A stretch of 64,000 nt of DNA from Actinomadura cremea. Lineage in GTDB: Bacteria > Actinomycetota > Actinomycetes > Streptosporangiales > Streptosporangiaceae. Location of the stretch: NCBI RefSeq assembly GCF_014648495.1, contig NZ_BMRF01000011.1:161982-225981 (forward strand), given 5' to 3'. The translations under genes were made by a program, and so were the position numbers. This document shows, one piece after another, positions 1 through 9,138 of this stretch (position 1 is the stretch's first letter; every line of letters starts with the position of its first letter). The notes beneath the pieces are model-generated. The model was not told the origin of the DNA, searched no databases, and saw only the letters and a list, made by a program, of their open reading frames with translations.

Positions 1-188
1 AGCACCCGCTCGAACAGGGCCGCGGCGCGGGCCGACTCGCCGCGCTCGGCGAGGTCCCGGGCCTCCTCGCACAGCAGGGCCGGGTCGTGCCCGTGCTCGC
101 CGTGCCGTTCGACGTGCCGTTCGGCGTGCCGCTCGTCTGGTGCGGCGGGCTCGGTGCCGGCGGGCGCCGGGTCCGGGGACTCGCTCAT
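1..188 (-). CDS. N-terminal part of a TPR-like protein (runs off left edge)
   Basis: Only the first 62 codons are present; the gene continues beyond the left end. It starts at ATG (complement of 186-188). Residues 1-20 are rich in Pro, Ala and Glu, followed by a His/Arg/Glu-rich stretch (ERHAERHVERHGEHGH). A helix with tetratricopeptide-like spacing then begins (LCEEARDLAERGESARAAALF). A TPR-repeat protein is the most natural reading, but the fragment is too short for a function. It is on the same strand as the two-component genes and lies downstream of them by about 130 nt. Confidence 0.55.
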   Translation of the reverse strand, partial: MSESPDPAPAGTEPAAPDERHAERHVERHGEHGHDPALLCEEARDLAERGESARAAALFERV

Positions 189-322
189 CGGTCTTCTGCC
201 CTCTGGGGGTCGGGGTCGGCACCGAGCCTAGCGATCCGGCGGCGCCGCGTCCCGTGGCGACACCCGTCACCTTTTGCGGCGACTTCTGGCGTGTTCGCCC
301 CATGCCGGGCTCCGCGGACGTC

Positions 323-985
323 TCAGGCGAGTCCCGCGTCGTGGGCGAGCAGGGCGATCTGGGTCCGGTTGTCGAGGCCGAGCTTGTCGAGGACGGTCGA
401 CACGTGGGCCTTCACCGTGGCCAGGCTCACGAACAGTTCGGCGGCGATCTCGGCGTTGGCCCGTCCGCGGGCCACGGCGACGACCACCTCGCGCTCGCGG
501 GGCGTGAGGACGTCGAGCGCGGCCCGCGCCCGCTCGTAGGCGCCGGCCTGGACGACCGCGCGGTCCATGAGCCGCCGGGTGACCCCCGGCGACAGGATCG
601 GGTCCCCCGCCGCGACGCGGTGGACGGCCTGGACGAGCTGCTCGGGCGGCGTGTCCTTGAGCAGGAACCCGGCGGCGCCGGCGCGCAGCGCGCGCAGGAT
701 GTTCTCGTCGGTGTCGAAGGTGGTGAGCACGGCGACCTCGGGCGGGGCTGCGCGGCCGCGCAGCCGGCGGGTGGCGGTGATGCCGTCCACCCGCGGCATC
801 CGCAGGTCCATGAGCACCACGTCGGGGGCGTGCGCGTCGGCGGCGGCGGGCACCTCGTCGCCGTCGGCGGCCTCGCCCACGACGGCGATGCCGCCGGCCC
901 CGTCGAGCAGCATCGTCAGGCCCGCGCGGACCAGGGGTTCGTCGTCCACGATCAGCACGCGCACCGGCCGGGTCACGCGGGCCAT
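323..985 (-). CDS. NarL/LuxR-family two-component response regulator
   Basis: A 220-residue DNA-binding response regulator. The receiver domain (about 8-125) has the acidic pair D14-D15, the phosphoacceptor D60 in VVLMDLRMP, and the conserved Thr and Lys (LTTFD, LLKDT). The C-terminal LuxR-type helix-turn-helix (about 150-215) carries LTPREREV and the recognition helix region VSLATVKAHVS. The ATG at 985 overlaps the end of the upstream kinase gene by 13 nt, so the two are translationally coupled. The kinase at 973-2109 is the presumed phosphodonor. The signal and targets are unknown; many actinobacterial pairs of this type control neighbouring transporters, but none is visible here. Confidence 0.93.
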   Translation of the reverse strand: MARVTRPVRVLIVDDEPLVRAGLTMLLDGAGGIAVVGEAADGDEVPAAADAHAPDVVLMDLRMPRVDGITATRRLRGRAAPPEVAVLTTFDTDENILRALRAGAAGFLLKDTPPEQLVQAVHRVAAGDPILSPGVTRRLMDRAVVQAGAYERARAALDVLTPREREVVVAVARGRANAEIAAELFVSLATVKAHVSTVLDKLGLDNRTQIALLAHDAGLA

Positions 986-2109
986 GGTAGCCGGGCGTGC
1001 AGCCGGAACTCCCCCGACGCCGCCTCGTGGTCGAGCCGCCCGCCGGCGAGCCGCACCCGTTCGGTGAGCCCGACGAGCCCGGTCCCGGAACCGGTGACGA
1101 GCGCCGGGGCGCCGTCCGGCGGGAGCGGGTTGCGGACGTCCACCTCCAGGCGGGTGCCGGGCCCGCCCGCCAGGGTCACCCGGACGGGCAGCCCGGCGGC
1201 GTGCTTGCGGGCGTTGGTGAGGCCCTCCTGGACGACGCGGTAGGCGGCCCGGGCGGCGGCGGGCGGCAGGGTCCCGGCGTCGGCGACCTCGTCGCGCAGC
1301 GTCACCGCCGCGCCCGCGTCGCGGGACTCCTCCACCAGGCGCGGCACGTCGGTCAGGACGGGCTGCGGCCGGTCGCCGAAGTCGCGGTCCTCGTCGCGCA
1401 GGACGCCGATGACCTCGCGCAGCTCCTCCAGCGCCTGGTGCACCCCGGTGCGGACGACGCCCGCGGCCCGGGCGAGCCGCTCGGGCGGGGCGTCCGGCCG
1501 GTACTCCAGCGCGCCCGCGTAGGTGGCGAGCAGCGACAGCCGGTGCGCCAGGACGTCGTGCATCTCCCGGGCCATCCGCGTCCGCTCGAGCATCCGCGCC
1601 TCGGCGACCCGGCGGCCCTGCTCGGCCTCGGCGCGGCGGGCGCGCTCGTGCAGCGAGGCGATGAGCGCGCGGCGGGCGCGGGCGAGCGCTCCCCACCCGA
1701 CCAGCGCGCCGTACGCGACGACGATCAGCACGAGCCACCAGCCGAGCGAGATGCCCGCGTCGCGCCGCCACAGCCCTTGGACCGCGTGCGCCGCGATCCC
1801 GGCCCCGGCCACCGCCGCCGCGACCGGGAACCGGCGGCTCTGCGCGACCTGCAGGGCGCCGAGCGAGGCCGCCGGGGTGGCCGCCGGGCACACGGCCGCG
1901 AGCAGGCCGAGCCCCAGCGCGCCGCCGACCGGCCGCAGCAGCAGGACGGGCGTCGCCGCGCAGCTCACGGCCGCGACGACGATGTCGAGGACGAGCAGGT
2001 CGCGCGTCCCGTCCTCGTGGGCCGTGCTCCACACGGAGAGCGCGGCGAGGACGCCGGTCACGGCGACCATCAGGGCTGCCGCGGGCCGGCGCTGGATTCC
2101 GCTGTTCAC
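973..2109 (-). CDS. Sensor histidine kinase (HisKA_3/HPK7 type)
   Basis: A 378-residue membrane sensor kinase. Residues 1-150 form several hydrophobic membrane segments without a large extracellular domain, so the stimulus may be sensed in or at the membrane. The dimerisation/phosphoacceptor helix carries MAREMHDVLAHR, where His is the expected phosphorylation site. The HATPase domain follows, with an N-box (YRVVQEGLTNARKHA) and a G-box (GSGTGLVGLTERV). The start is a GTG at 2109 with only weak Shine-Dalgarno support; an internal Met about 14 codons later is an alternative. It forms an overlapping operon with the response regulator gene downstream. Confidence 0.92.
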   Translation of the reverse strand: MNSGIQRRPAAALMVAVTGVLAALSVWSTAHEDGTRDLLVLDIVVAAVSCAATPVLLLRPVGGALGLGLLAAVCPAATPAASLGALQVAQSRRFPVAAAVAGAGIAAHAVQGLWRRDAGISLGWWLVLIVVAYGALVGWGALARARRALIASLHERARRAEAEQGRRVAEARMLERTRMAREMHDVLAHRLSLLATYAGALEYRPDAPPERLARAAGVVRTGVHQALEELREVIGVLRDEDRDFGDRPQPVLTDVPRLVEESRDAGAAVTLRDEVADAGTLPPAAARAAYRVVQEGLTNARKHAAGLPVRVTLAGGPGTRLEVDVRNPLPPDGAPALVTGSGTGLVGLTERVRLAGGRLDHEAASGEFRLHARLPWPA

Positions 2110-2185
2110 GGGCCCAAGGTAGCCGCGCGCAGTGCGGCGGCGGGACCTACCGAAGTAGGGGGCGCCGCCCGCCGGGCCCGGACGC

Positions 2186-5065
2186 TCAGTCCTCGAACTC
2201 CTCGGGCGGCGGGCACGAGCAGACGAGGTTGCGGTCGCCGTACGCCTGGTCGATGCGGCGGACGGGCGGCCAGTACTTGCCCTCGCGCAGCGCCGGGAGC
2301 GGGTAGGCGGCCTCCTCGCGGGTGTACGGGTGCTTCCAGCCGTCGGAGAGCAGCTGCGCGGCGGTGTGCGGGGCGTTCTTCAGCGGGTTGTCGTCGCGGT
2401 CGTGGCCGCCGTCGGCGACCCGCTGGATCTCCCGCCGGATCTCGATCATCGCGTCGCAGAAGCGGTCGAGCTCGGCGAGGTCCTCGCTCTCGGTCGGCTC
2501 GATCATCAGGGTCCCGGCGACCGGGAACGACAGCGTCGGGGCGTGGAAGCCGTAGTCGATGAGGCGCTTGGCGACGTCCTCGGCGGTGACGCCGGTCTCC
2601 TTGGTGATCTTGCGGAGGTCGGCGATGCACTCGTGCGCGACGAGGCCGTTCCGGCCGGTGTAGAGGATCGGGTAGTGCGGGCCGAGCCGCGCGGCGAGGT
2701 AGTTCGCGGCGATGATCGCGCCCTCGGTGGCGGCCCGCAGTCCGTCGGGGCCCATCATCGCTATGTACGCCCAGGAGATCGGCAGGATGCCCGCCGAGCC
2801 CCACGGCGCCGCCGAGATCGGCCCGACCCCCGTTCCGGGCGGCCCCGCCTCCGCGCGCAGCGGGTGGTTCGGCAGGAACGGCGCCAGGTGCTCGCGGACG
2901 CCGATCGGGCCGACGCCCGGACCGCCGCCGCCGTGCGGGATGCAGAACGTCTTGTGCAGGTTGAGGTGCGAGACGTCCGAGCCGAACTCGCCGGGACGGG
3001 CGAGCCCGACGAGGGCGTTGAGGTTGGCGCCGTCCACGTAGACCTGGCCGCCCGCCGCGTGCACGGCCTCGCACACCTGCGTGATCGTCTCCTCGAAGAC
3101 GCCGTGCGTGGACGGGTACGTCACCATGATCGCGGCGAGCCGGTCGCCGTGCTTGCCGATCTTGGCGTGCAGGTCGTCCAGCGCCACGTTGCCGCCCTCG
3201 TCGCAGGCGACGACGACGACGCGCATCCCGGCCATGACGGCGCTGGCGGCGTTGGTGCCGTGCGCGGACGACGGGATCAGGCAGACGTCGCGGTGCTCGT
3301 CGCCGCGCGCGGCGTGGTAGCCGCGGATGGCCAGCAGCCCGGCCAGCTCGCCCTGCGATCCGGCGTTCGGCTGCACCGACACCTTCGCGTACCCGGTGAT
3401 CTCGGCGAGGTTCGCCTCGAGCTCGCCGATCAGCTCGACGTACCCGGCGGCCTGGTCGAGCGGCGCGAACGGGTGGACGTTCGCGAACTCCGGCCAGGTG
3501 ATCGGCTCCATCTCGGCGGTCGCGTTGAGCTTCATCGTGCAGGAGCCGAGCGGGATCATCGACCGGTCGAGCGCGATGTCCTTGTCCTGGAGGCGGCGCA
3601 GGTAGCGCAGCATCGCGGTCTCGGAGCGGTGGGCGTGGAACACGGGGTGGGTGAGGTAGGGGCTCTCGCGCCGCAGGTCGCCGGGCAGCACGTCGGCGAT
3701 GTCCGGGCCGGTCCCGGCGTCGACGCCGAACGCCTCGAGGACGGCGGCGACGTGCTCGGGCAGCGTCGTCTCGTCGCAGGCGATCCCCACGCGGTCGGGG
3801 CCGTCGGGCCGCAGGTTGATCCCGCGCTCGCGGGCGGCCGCGACGACCTCGGCGGCGCGGCCCGGGACGCGGGCCAGGACGGTGTCGAAGAACGACCCGT
3901 GCACGACCTCGACACCGCCGCGGCGCAGCCCGTCGGCGATCTCGGCGGCCCGCCGGTGGGCGCGCTGCGCGATCGCGGCGAGGCCCTCGGGGCCGTGGTA
4001 GACGGCGTACATGCTCGCCATCACGGCGAGGAGGACCTGCGCGGTGCAGATGTTGCTGGTGGCCTTCTCCCGGCGGATGTGCTGCTCGCGGGTCTGCAGG
4101 GCGAGCCGGTAGGCGGGCGCCCCGTCGGCGTCGACGGACACGCCGACGAGCCGTCCGGGCAGCTGCCGCCGCAGGTCGTCGCCGACCGCCATGTACCCGG
4201 CGTGCGGGCCGCCGAAGCCGTAGGGGACGCCGAAGCGCTGCGCGGACCCGACCGCGATGTCGGCGCCCGACTCCCCCGGCGGGCGCAGCAGCGTCAGCGC
4301 GAGCAGGTCGGCGGCCACGACGACCGCCGCGCCGCGCTCGCGGGCCCGCGCGGACAGCGGCGCCAGGTCGCGGACGGCGCCGGACGCGCCCGGGTACTGC
4401 AGCAGCACGCCGAAGAAGTCGCCGTCCGGCAGCCCGGCGGACACGTCGGCGACCACGACCTCGATGCCGAGCGGGACGGCGCGGGTGCGGACGACCTCGA
4501 TCGTCTGCGGGAGCGCGTCGGCGTCCACGAGGAACCGTCCGGGCTCCTTGCGCCTGGACGCGCGGTGCGCGAGGGCCATCGCCTCGGCGGCGGCCGTGCC
4601 CTCGTCCAGCATGGAGGCGTTCGCGACGGGCAGCCCGGTCAGGTCCGTGACGGCCGTCTGGAAGTTCAGCAGCGCCTCGAGGCGCCCCTGCGAGATCTCC
4701 GGCTGGTACGGGGTGTAGGCGGTATACCAGCCGGGGTTCTCCAGGACGTTCCGCATGATCACGCCCGGCGTGGTCGTCCCGTGGTAGCCGAGGCCGATCA
4801 TGGAGGTGAGGACGGTGTTGCGGGCGGCGAGCTCGCGGAGCCGGTCGAGCGCGGCGGTCTCGCTCAGCGCGGGCGGCAGTTCCAGCGGGCGCGCGGTGCG
4901 GATCGCGGCGGGGACCGCGGCGTCGATCAGCGCCTCCGCGCCCGAGTAGCCGATCGCGGCCAGCATCCGGTCGCGGTCGGCCGGGGACGGGCCGATGTGC
5001 CGGTCGGCGAACGCGGCACGGGGATGCTGCGGCGCGGCCACGGGGGCGAAGAACTGGGCGGTCAT
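2186..5065 (-). CDS. gcvP: Glycine dehydrogenase (decarboxylating), P protein
   Basis: This is the P protein of the glycine cleavage system. It is PLP-dependent, decarboxylates glycine and passes the aminomethyl group to the lipoyl arm of GcvH. At 959 residues it is the single-chain form with both halves fused. The PLP lysine is K705 in [18 protein letters not shown]. The family signature near the N terminus ([15 protein letters not shown]) is intact. The ATG at 5065 follows AGGAGG. The gene stands alone here: gcvT and gcvH are not in the window. A tandem glycine riboswitch lies about 65 nt upstream of the start codon, so expression should respond to glycine. M. tuberculosis has the orthologue (Rv1832) next to the same MerR/DUF151/FHA genes. 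Confidence 0.98.
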   Translation of the reverse strand: MTAQFFAPVAAPQHPRAAFADRHIGPSPADRDRMLAAIGYSGAEALIDAAVPAAIRTARPLELPPALSETAALDRLRELAARNTVLTSMIGLGYHGTTTPGVIMRNVLENPGWYTAYTPYQPEISQGRLEALLNFQTAVTDLTGLPVANASMLDEGTAAAEAMALAHRASRRKEPGRFLVDADALPQTIEVVRTRAVPLGIEVVVADVSAGLPDGDFFGVLLQYPGASGAVRDLAPLSARARERGAAVVVAADLLALTLLRPPGESGADIAVGSAQRFGVPYGFGGPHAGYMAVGDDLRRQLPGRLVGVSVDADGAPAYRLALQTREQHIRREKATSNICTAQVLLAVMASMYAVYHGPEGLAAIAQRAHRRAAEIADGLRRGGVEVVHGSFFDTVLARVPGRAAEVVAAARERGINLRPDGPDRVGIACDETTLPEHVAAVLEAFGVDAGTGPDIADVLPGDLRRESPYLTHPVFHAHRSETAMLRYLRRLQDKDIALDRSMIPLGSCTMKLNATAEMEPITWPEFANVHPFAPLDQAAGYVELIGELEANLAEITGYAKVSVQPNAGSQGELAGLLAIRGYHAARGDEHRDVCLIPSSAHGTNAASAVMAGMRVVVVACDEGGNVALDDLHAKIGKHGDRLAAIMVTYPSTHGVFEETITQVCEAVHAAGGQVYVDGANLNALVGLARPGEFGSDVSHLNLHKTFCIPHGGGGPGVGPIGVREHLAPFLPNHPLRAEAGPPGTGVGPISAAPWGSAGILPISWAYIAMMGPDGLRAATEGAIIAANYLAARLGPHYPILYTGRNGLVAHECIADLRKITKETGVTAEDVAKRLIDYGFHAPTLSFPVAGTLMIEPTESEDLAELDRFCDAMIEIRREIQRVADGGHDRDDNPLKNAPHTAAQLLSDGWKHPYTREEAAYPLPALREGKYWPPVRRIDQAYGDRNLVCSCPPPEEFED

Positions 5066-5102
5066 GGAGGAGCCTCCTGGCTGCTGCGGTCGCTCAGGGC
5101 CA

Positions 5103-5124
5103 CCGCCGGCGCGCGGGCCGGCGG
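5103..5124 (-). promoter_or_regulatory. GC-rich hairpin between glycine riboswitch and gcvP
   Basis: A perfect 8-bp stem (CCGCCGGC / GCCGGCGG) with a 6-nt loop lies just 3' of the second glycine aptamer and 38 nt before the gcvP start. By position it could belong to the expression platform, either as a terminator-like or an anti-terminator partner. No U-run follows it, so a translational or Rho-dependent mechanism is equally possible. Confidence 0.45.
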
Positions 5125-5127
5125 CCG

Positions 5128-5330
5128 GTCTCCCCCTCTGTCATCGGCACCTGAGAGCTTCACCCGCGCACGGGGTTTCCCCTTCGGTGAGGCGCCGTTC
5201 CCGTTCCACGGGAATCGACGCCTGCTTTCCAGAGGTGCCTCGCCCGAGCGGTCCTTTTGCCTGAGAGGTTCCGGGGAGGTTGCCCCTTCGGCGCCCCACG
5301 CCGGCTGCGTGAGGTCTCTCCCGCACAGGG
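5128..5330 (-). ncRNA. Tandem glycine riboswitch upstream of gcvP
   Basis: Read on the minus strand, the sequence shows the hallmarks of two glycine aptamers in series. Aptamer 1 (about 5330-5245) has GCGGGAGAGACC, GCGCCGAAGGGGCAA and CTCTCAGGCAAAAGGACCG. Aptamer 2 (about 5220-5130) has CTCACCGAAGGGGAAA, GCTCTCAGGTGCCGATGACAGAGGGGG. These conserved cores are characteristic of the gcvT-motif RNA. The placement directly before gcvP fits the known role of sensing glycine and switching on its breakdown. End points are estimated from the conserved blocks. Confidence 0.95.
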
Positions 5331-5608
5331 TCGACGGCATGTCCGGGACAAACCCTACCCAACCTCGGCCGCCCGCGATCGTCCCGGTCCCGCACCCCGG
5401 CGTTCATCACACGTGGCCACGGCGGCGGCGCCGTACCGGCGAGTACCCCGGACAGTACGATATGACCGGCCCGCCTGGGACGCGGCGGGACGGACGACGA
5501 GGGGCGACGGGTGAACGGAGCGACGGCCGGACGGGGGTCCGCCGCTCGACCGAGCGCGGCCGGTTCTGGGACGCTGATCACGATGGCGGCCGGACGGGGC
5601 GGCGGCGG

Positions 5609-8086
5609 GTGACGCAGACGCACGACGAGGAGGCGGTGCGCCCGAAGCGGGGCGCCTCCGCGGGCGTGCCCGTCGACGAGCCCGCCCAGCCGGACCGCAT
5701 CCGCCGTCCGTCGGACGCCATCCGGTTCGGGGTGTCGTGCGCCGGGCTGGCCGCGGTGATGCTGCTGGTGTCGTTCGCCCAGCAGACCACGCACGGCATC
5801 CAGACCGACATCGCCGAGGGCACCGCCCACGCGCCCGAGCTGCTGCTGGCGCTGGCCACCCTGGCGTCGAGCTTCGGGGTGCTGGCCGTCCCCATCGCGT
5901 TCGCCGTCGAGCGGCTGTTCCACAAGGACGGCATGCGGGTCGCCATCGCGCTGCTCGCCGCGATGATCGCGTTCGCCGTCACGATCACGCTGGACGACCT
6001 GGTGGTGCAGGCCGCGCCCGGCGGCGTCCTGGACTCGCTGATCTGGGGCGGCACCGACTCGGCGCCGGTGCACACCGACATCGCGCCCGTGATCGCGTTC
6101 GTCAGCGTGGTCGGGATGGCCGGGCGGACCCGCTGGCAGGCGGCCACCTGGAGCATGATCGGGCTGGCGGCGCTGACCGGACTGACCGCCGCGTACGCGT
6201 CGGTGTCGGCGCTGGCGGCGACGTACTTCCTGGGCCGCGCGATCGGGCACGGCACCCTGTACGCGGTCGGCACGCCGAACCCCCGCCCGACGGGCATGAC
6301 GGTGGTGACGTCCCTGGAGCGGCTGGGGCTGTGCCCGCGCCGCGCCGCGCGCCTGGACGGCCCCGAGGACGGTCCCGAGGAGGCGCGCCGCTACGGCGTG
6401 CTGCTGAACCCGTCCGCCACCGGGGAGGATCCGGTGCCGCTCGCGCCCGACGGCGTGCCCGGCGCCTGGCACCTGGAGCTGCGGGTCCTGGACCGCGACC
6501 AGCAGACCGCCGGGCTGCCCTACCGGCTGTGGCGGATGCTGCGGCTGCGGCGCACCACGACCGCGCGGACGCTGCGGTCGCTGCGCCGGTCGCTGGAGCA
6601 GGAGTCCCTCACCGCGTACGCCGCCGCCGCGGCGGGCGCGCGGACCCCGCGGCTGGTCGGAACGCTCGAGGTGGGGACCCAGGCGGCGCTGCTGGCCTAC
6701 GAGCACGTGCCGGGGCGGCGGCTGCGGGACGTCCCCACCGAGGAGATCACCGACGAGCTGCTGACGGACGTGTGGCGGCAGTTCCGGCGGCTGCAGAAGG
6801 GGCGGCTGGCGCACCGCCGGCTGGAGGAGGACGCGGTCCTGGTCGGCGAGGACGGCGCCGCGCACCTCGTCGACCTGTGGTCCGGGGAGATCGCCGCCGG
6901 CGACCTGGCGCTGCGGCTGGACCTGGCGCAGCTGCTCACCACGCTCGCGCTGCGCACCGGCCCGGAGCGGGCGGTCCGGACGGCCGTGCCGGTGCTCGGC
7001 GAGGAGGCGCTGGCCGCGGCGGTGCCGATGCTGCAGCGGGTGGCGCTGTCGCGCACGACCCGGCAGGCGGTGCGGCGCGACCGGGAACTGCTCACGGGGA
7101 TCCGGGAGCAGATCGTCCGGCTCAAGCCCGAGTCGGAGGCCGCGCCCATCCGGCTGGAGCGGTTCCGGCCCCGGACGATCTTCAGCATGGTGGCGCTGTC
7201 GATCGCCGCGTACATCCTCATCCCGCAGCTCGGCAGCATCGACCTCGTGCAGCTGGTCGCGAAGGCGACCTGGTGGTGGGCCGGGGTGGCGCTGGGCGCG
7301 GCGGCGCTGACCTACCTGGCGGCGGCCCTCATGCTGATGGGCTTCGTGCCCGAACGGCTCCCGCTGTGGCGGACGGTGCTCGTCCAGGTCGCGGCGTCGT
7401 TCGTGAAGCTGGTGGCGCCGGCGGCGGTCGGCGGCGTCGCGGTCAACACGCGATACCTGCAGCGGTCGGGCGTCCGGCCGGGCCCGGCGGTGGCGAGCGT
7501 CGGCGCGTCCCAGCTGGTCGGGCTGGCGGTGCACGTCCTGCTGCTGGTCCTGTTCGGGTTCCTCACCGGTTCGACGAGCACCGCGACGAGGGATCTGGCG
7601 CCGTCGCGCACCGTGGTGATCGCGGTGCTGGCGCTGGGGCTGGTCGCGGGGCTGGCGCTGACGGTCCCGCGGGTGCGGCGGGTGGTCACCTCCCGGCTGC
7701 GGAGCATGTTCTCGGGCGTGGTGCCCCGGCTGGTGGACGTCCTGCAGTCGCCGCGGAAGCTGTTCACCGGCATCGGCGGCACCCTCCTGCTCACGGTGGG
7801 GTTCGTGCTGTGCCTGGACGCCTCGATCCGCGCGTTCGGCGGTTCGCTGCCGTGGACGGCGGTGGTCGTGGTGTTCCTGACGGCGAACGCGGTGGGGTCG
7901 GCCGTGCCGACGCCCGGCGGGCTCGGCGCCGTGGAGGGCGCGCTGACGCTGGCGCTGACGATCTCGGGGCTGGCGGCGGAGACGGCCGCGTCGGCGGTGC
8001 TGCTGTACCGCCTGCTGACGCTGTGGCTGCCGGTGCTGCCGGGCTGGGCGGCGTTCGCCTACCTGCAGCGGAAAGAGGTGCTCTAG
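5609..8086 (+). CDS. UPF0104/LPG-synthase-TM (flippase-like) membrane protein with kinase-like middle domain
   Basis: An integral membrane protein of about 825 residues. The N-terminal third has roughly six hydrophobic helices. Residues about 300-490 are soluble and resemble a degenerate phosphotransferase/kinase fold: AYEHVPGRRL, then HRRLEEDAVLV in place of a catalytic loop and DLWSGE in place of DFG. The last 300 residues are the UPF0104 domain, with its two signatures APAAVGGVAVNTRYL and AVPTPGGLGAVEGAL; this domain is shared with the flippase part of MprF. A role in moving or modifying a lipid is plausible but inferred. The start is uncertain: GTG 5609 is used here, and an in-frame ATG at 5462 would add 49 residues. 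It ends on a CTAG shared with the convergent MerR gene. Confidence 0.82.
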   Translation: MTQTHDEEAVRPKRGASAGVPVDEPAQPDRIRRPSDAIRFGVSCAGLAAVMLLVSFAQQTTHGIQTDIAEGTAHAPELLLALATLASSFGVLAVPIAFAVERLFHKDGMRVAIALLAAMIAFAVTITLDDLVVQAAPGGVLDSLIWGGTDSAPVHTDIAPVIAFVSVVGMAGRTRWQAATWSMIGLAALTGLTAAYASVSALAATYFLGRAIGHGTLYAVGTPNPRPTGMTVVTSLERLGLCPRRAARLDGPEDGPEEARRYGVLLNPSATGEDPVPLAPDGVPGAWHLELRVLDRDQQTAGLPYRLWRMLRLRRTTTARTLRSLRRSLEQESLTAYAAAAAGARTPRLVGTLEVGTQAALLAYEHVPGRRLRDVPTEEITDELLTDVWRQFRRLQKGRLAHRRLEEDAVLVGEDGAAHLVDLWSGEIAAGDLALRLDLAQLLTTLALRTGPERAVRTAVPVLGEEALAAAVPMLQRVALSRTTRQAVRRDRELLTGIREQIVRLKPESEAAPIRLERFRPRTIFSMVALSIAAYILIPQLGSIDLVQLVAKATWWWAGVALGAAALTYLAAALMLMGFVPERLPLWRTVLVQVAASFVKLVAPAAVGGVAVNTRYLQRSGVRPGPAVASVGASQLVGLAVHVLLLVLFGFLTGSTSTATRDLAPSRTVVIAVLALGLVAGLALTVPRVRRVVTSRLRSMFSGVVPRLVDVLQSPRKLFTGIGGTLLLTVGFVLCLDASIRAFGGSLPWTAVVVVFLTANAVGSAVPTPGGLGAVEGALTLALTISGLAAETAASAVLLYRLLTLWLPVLPGWAAFAYLQRKEVL

Positions 8087-8682
8087 CCGGTGCGGCGGGC
8101 GCGCCGCCGGTCGGCGAGCTCGTCGTGCGGGTGGTCGTCGCGGTCGTCGGTGGCGGCCCGCTCGGCGGGCAGTTCGGCGAGGCTTCCCTCGACCTCCTGC
8201 CACACCCGCCCCAGCGCGATGCCGAACACGCCCTGGCCGCCCTGCAGGAGGTCGACGACCTCGTCGGGCGAGGTGCACTCGTAGACGCTGACGCCGTCGC
8301 TCATGAGCGTGATCTGCGCGAGGTCCTGGACGCCGCGGTCGCGCAGGTGCGTCACGGCGGTGCGGATCTGCTGCAGGGAGACCCCCGTGTCCAGGAGCCG
8401 CTTCACGACCTTGAGGACCAGGATGTCGCGGAAGCTGTACAGCCGCTGGCTGCCCGATCCGTGCGCCGGGCGCACGCTGGGCTCGACGAGCTTGGTGCGG
8501 GCCCAGTAGTCCAGCTGCCGGTAGGTGATCCCCGCCGCCGAGCACGCCGTCGGACCGCGGTAGCCGACGTCCTCCGGCGGTGCCGACACCTGCGTGTCGA
8601 AGAGCAGGCCCTGCTCTCCGGCACGCCGGGACGCGACGTGCCTTTCGGGGGTGGCCTTGCCCTCGCCGCTGCTCACCGCCAC
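8083..8682 (-). CDS. MerR-family transcriptional regulator (Rv1830-like)
   Basis: A 199-residue regulator with an N-terminal MerR winged helix. TACSAAGITYRQLDYWARTKLVEPS and the wing residues RLYSFRDILVLKVVKRLLDTG are visible. The protein carries no cysteine-rich metal-binding tail. It matches in type and position the M. tuberculosis gene Rv1830, which also sits beside a DUF151 protein and the FtsR-type MerR. The GTG start at 8682 is preceded by GGAGG. A plausible promoter (TTGACG-N16-TAGAAG) lies just upstream and contains an inverted repeat that may be its own operator. The C-terminal 40 residues are charged and poorly conserved in appearance. Confidence 0.9.
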   Translation of the reverse strand: MAVSSGEGKATPERHVASRRAGEQGLLFDTQVSAPPEDVGYRGPTACSAAGITYRQLDYWARTKLVEPSVRPAHGSGSQRLYSFRDILVLKVVKRLLDTGVSLQQIRTAVTHLRDRGVQDLAQITLMSDGVSVYECTSPDEVVDLLQGGQGVFGIALGRVWQEVEGSLAELPAERAATDDRDDHPHDELADRRRARRTG

Positions 8683-8694
8683 GCGGACCTCCGG

Positions 8695-8752
8695 CTTCTA
8701 TCATCCCGTGCCGGTTCGTCAAGGGGGTTTGACGAATAACACCACGGGTGTT
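8695..8752 (-). promoter_or_regulatory. Promoter and inverted repeats before the MerR gene
   Basis: On the minus strand TTGACG (8722-8717) and TAGAAG (8700-8695) are separated by 16 nt, a good sigma-70-like promoter. An inverted repeat CGTCAA-N6-TTGACG (8717-8734) overlaps the -35 element. A second one, AACACC-ACG-GGTGTT (8738-8752), lies just upstream. Either could be an operator, possibly for the MerR protein itself; this is inferred from position and symmetry. Confidence 0.5.
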
Positions 8753-9138
8753 CCACCAGCACGGTAGGTGCCGGTCAGGGTGTGGTCAACGTTCGCCGTC
8801 GGCGCGTCGCATGCCCGGATGAACCGGCTTCACGTGGGCAAACCGCGCACCTTCGTCGCCACTGCGGTCCTACCCCGCCGGACGCCCTCCGGAAACCGCC
8901 CCTTCCCGGGGCGATGCACGACCAATGACGTCAGACCCCAAATATACCGCGCGGAGTGACATTCCCCACGGGCACCCCCGTCTCAGGCGTACCTACCCCG
9001 CCCGCGCGTCCCAAACGACCGCGCGCACCTCAAGATCGTTAAGGGTGTTCGTGAAGCCCGGGTCAGCACCGGGGGCCGGCGCGGCGGCATGGCACGCCTC
9101 AGGGACGGCCGGACGGTTCCGGGAGGCTCGAGCGCGGG
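8753..9138. other. Intergenic stretch without recognised gene
   Basis: About 390 nt between the MerR gene and the DUF151 gene, which are both on the minus strand. It contains short open frames on the plus strand, but none has a convincing ribosome-binding site or recognisable protein. There is a locally AT-richer patch around 8930-8950. I see no tRNA-like or riboswitch-like element. Confidence 0.5.

Noticed and set aside
2330-5608. Very long plus-strand open frame running across the gcvP region into the membrane-protein gene
   Set aside because: It is a shadow of gcvP, Arg/Gly/Val-rich without any domain; only the part from about 5609 onward is a recognisable protein.
5141-8722. 1,193-codon minus-strand frame across the UPF0104 gene
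   Set aside because: Low-complexity Arg/Gln/His-rich shadow translation with no domain; the plus strand carries clear membrane helices and UPF0104 motifs.
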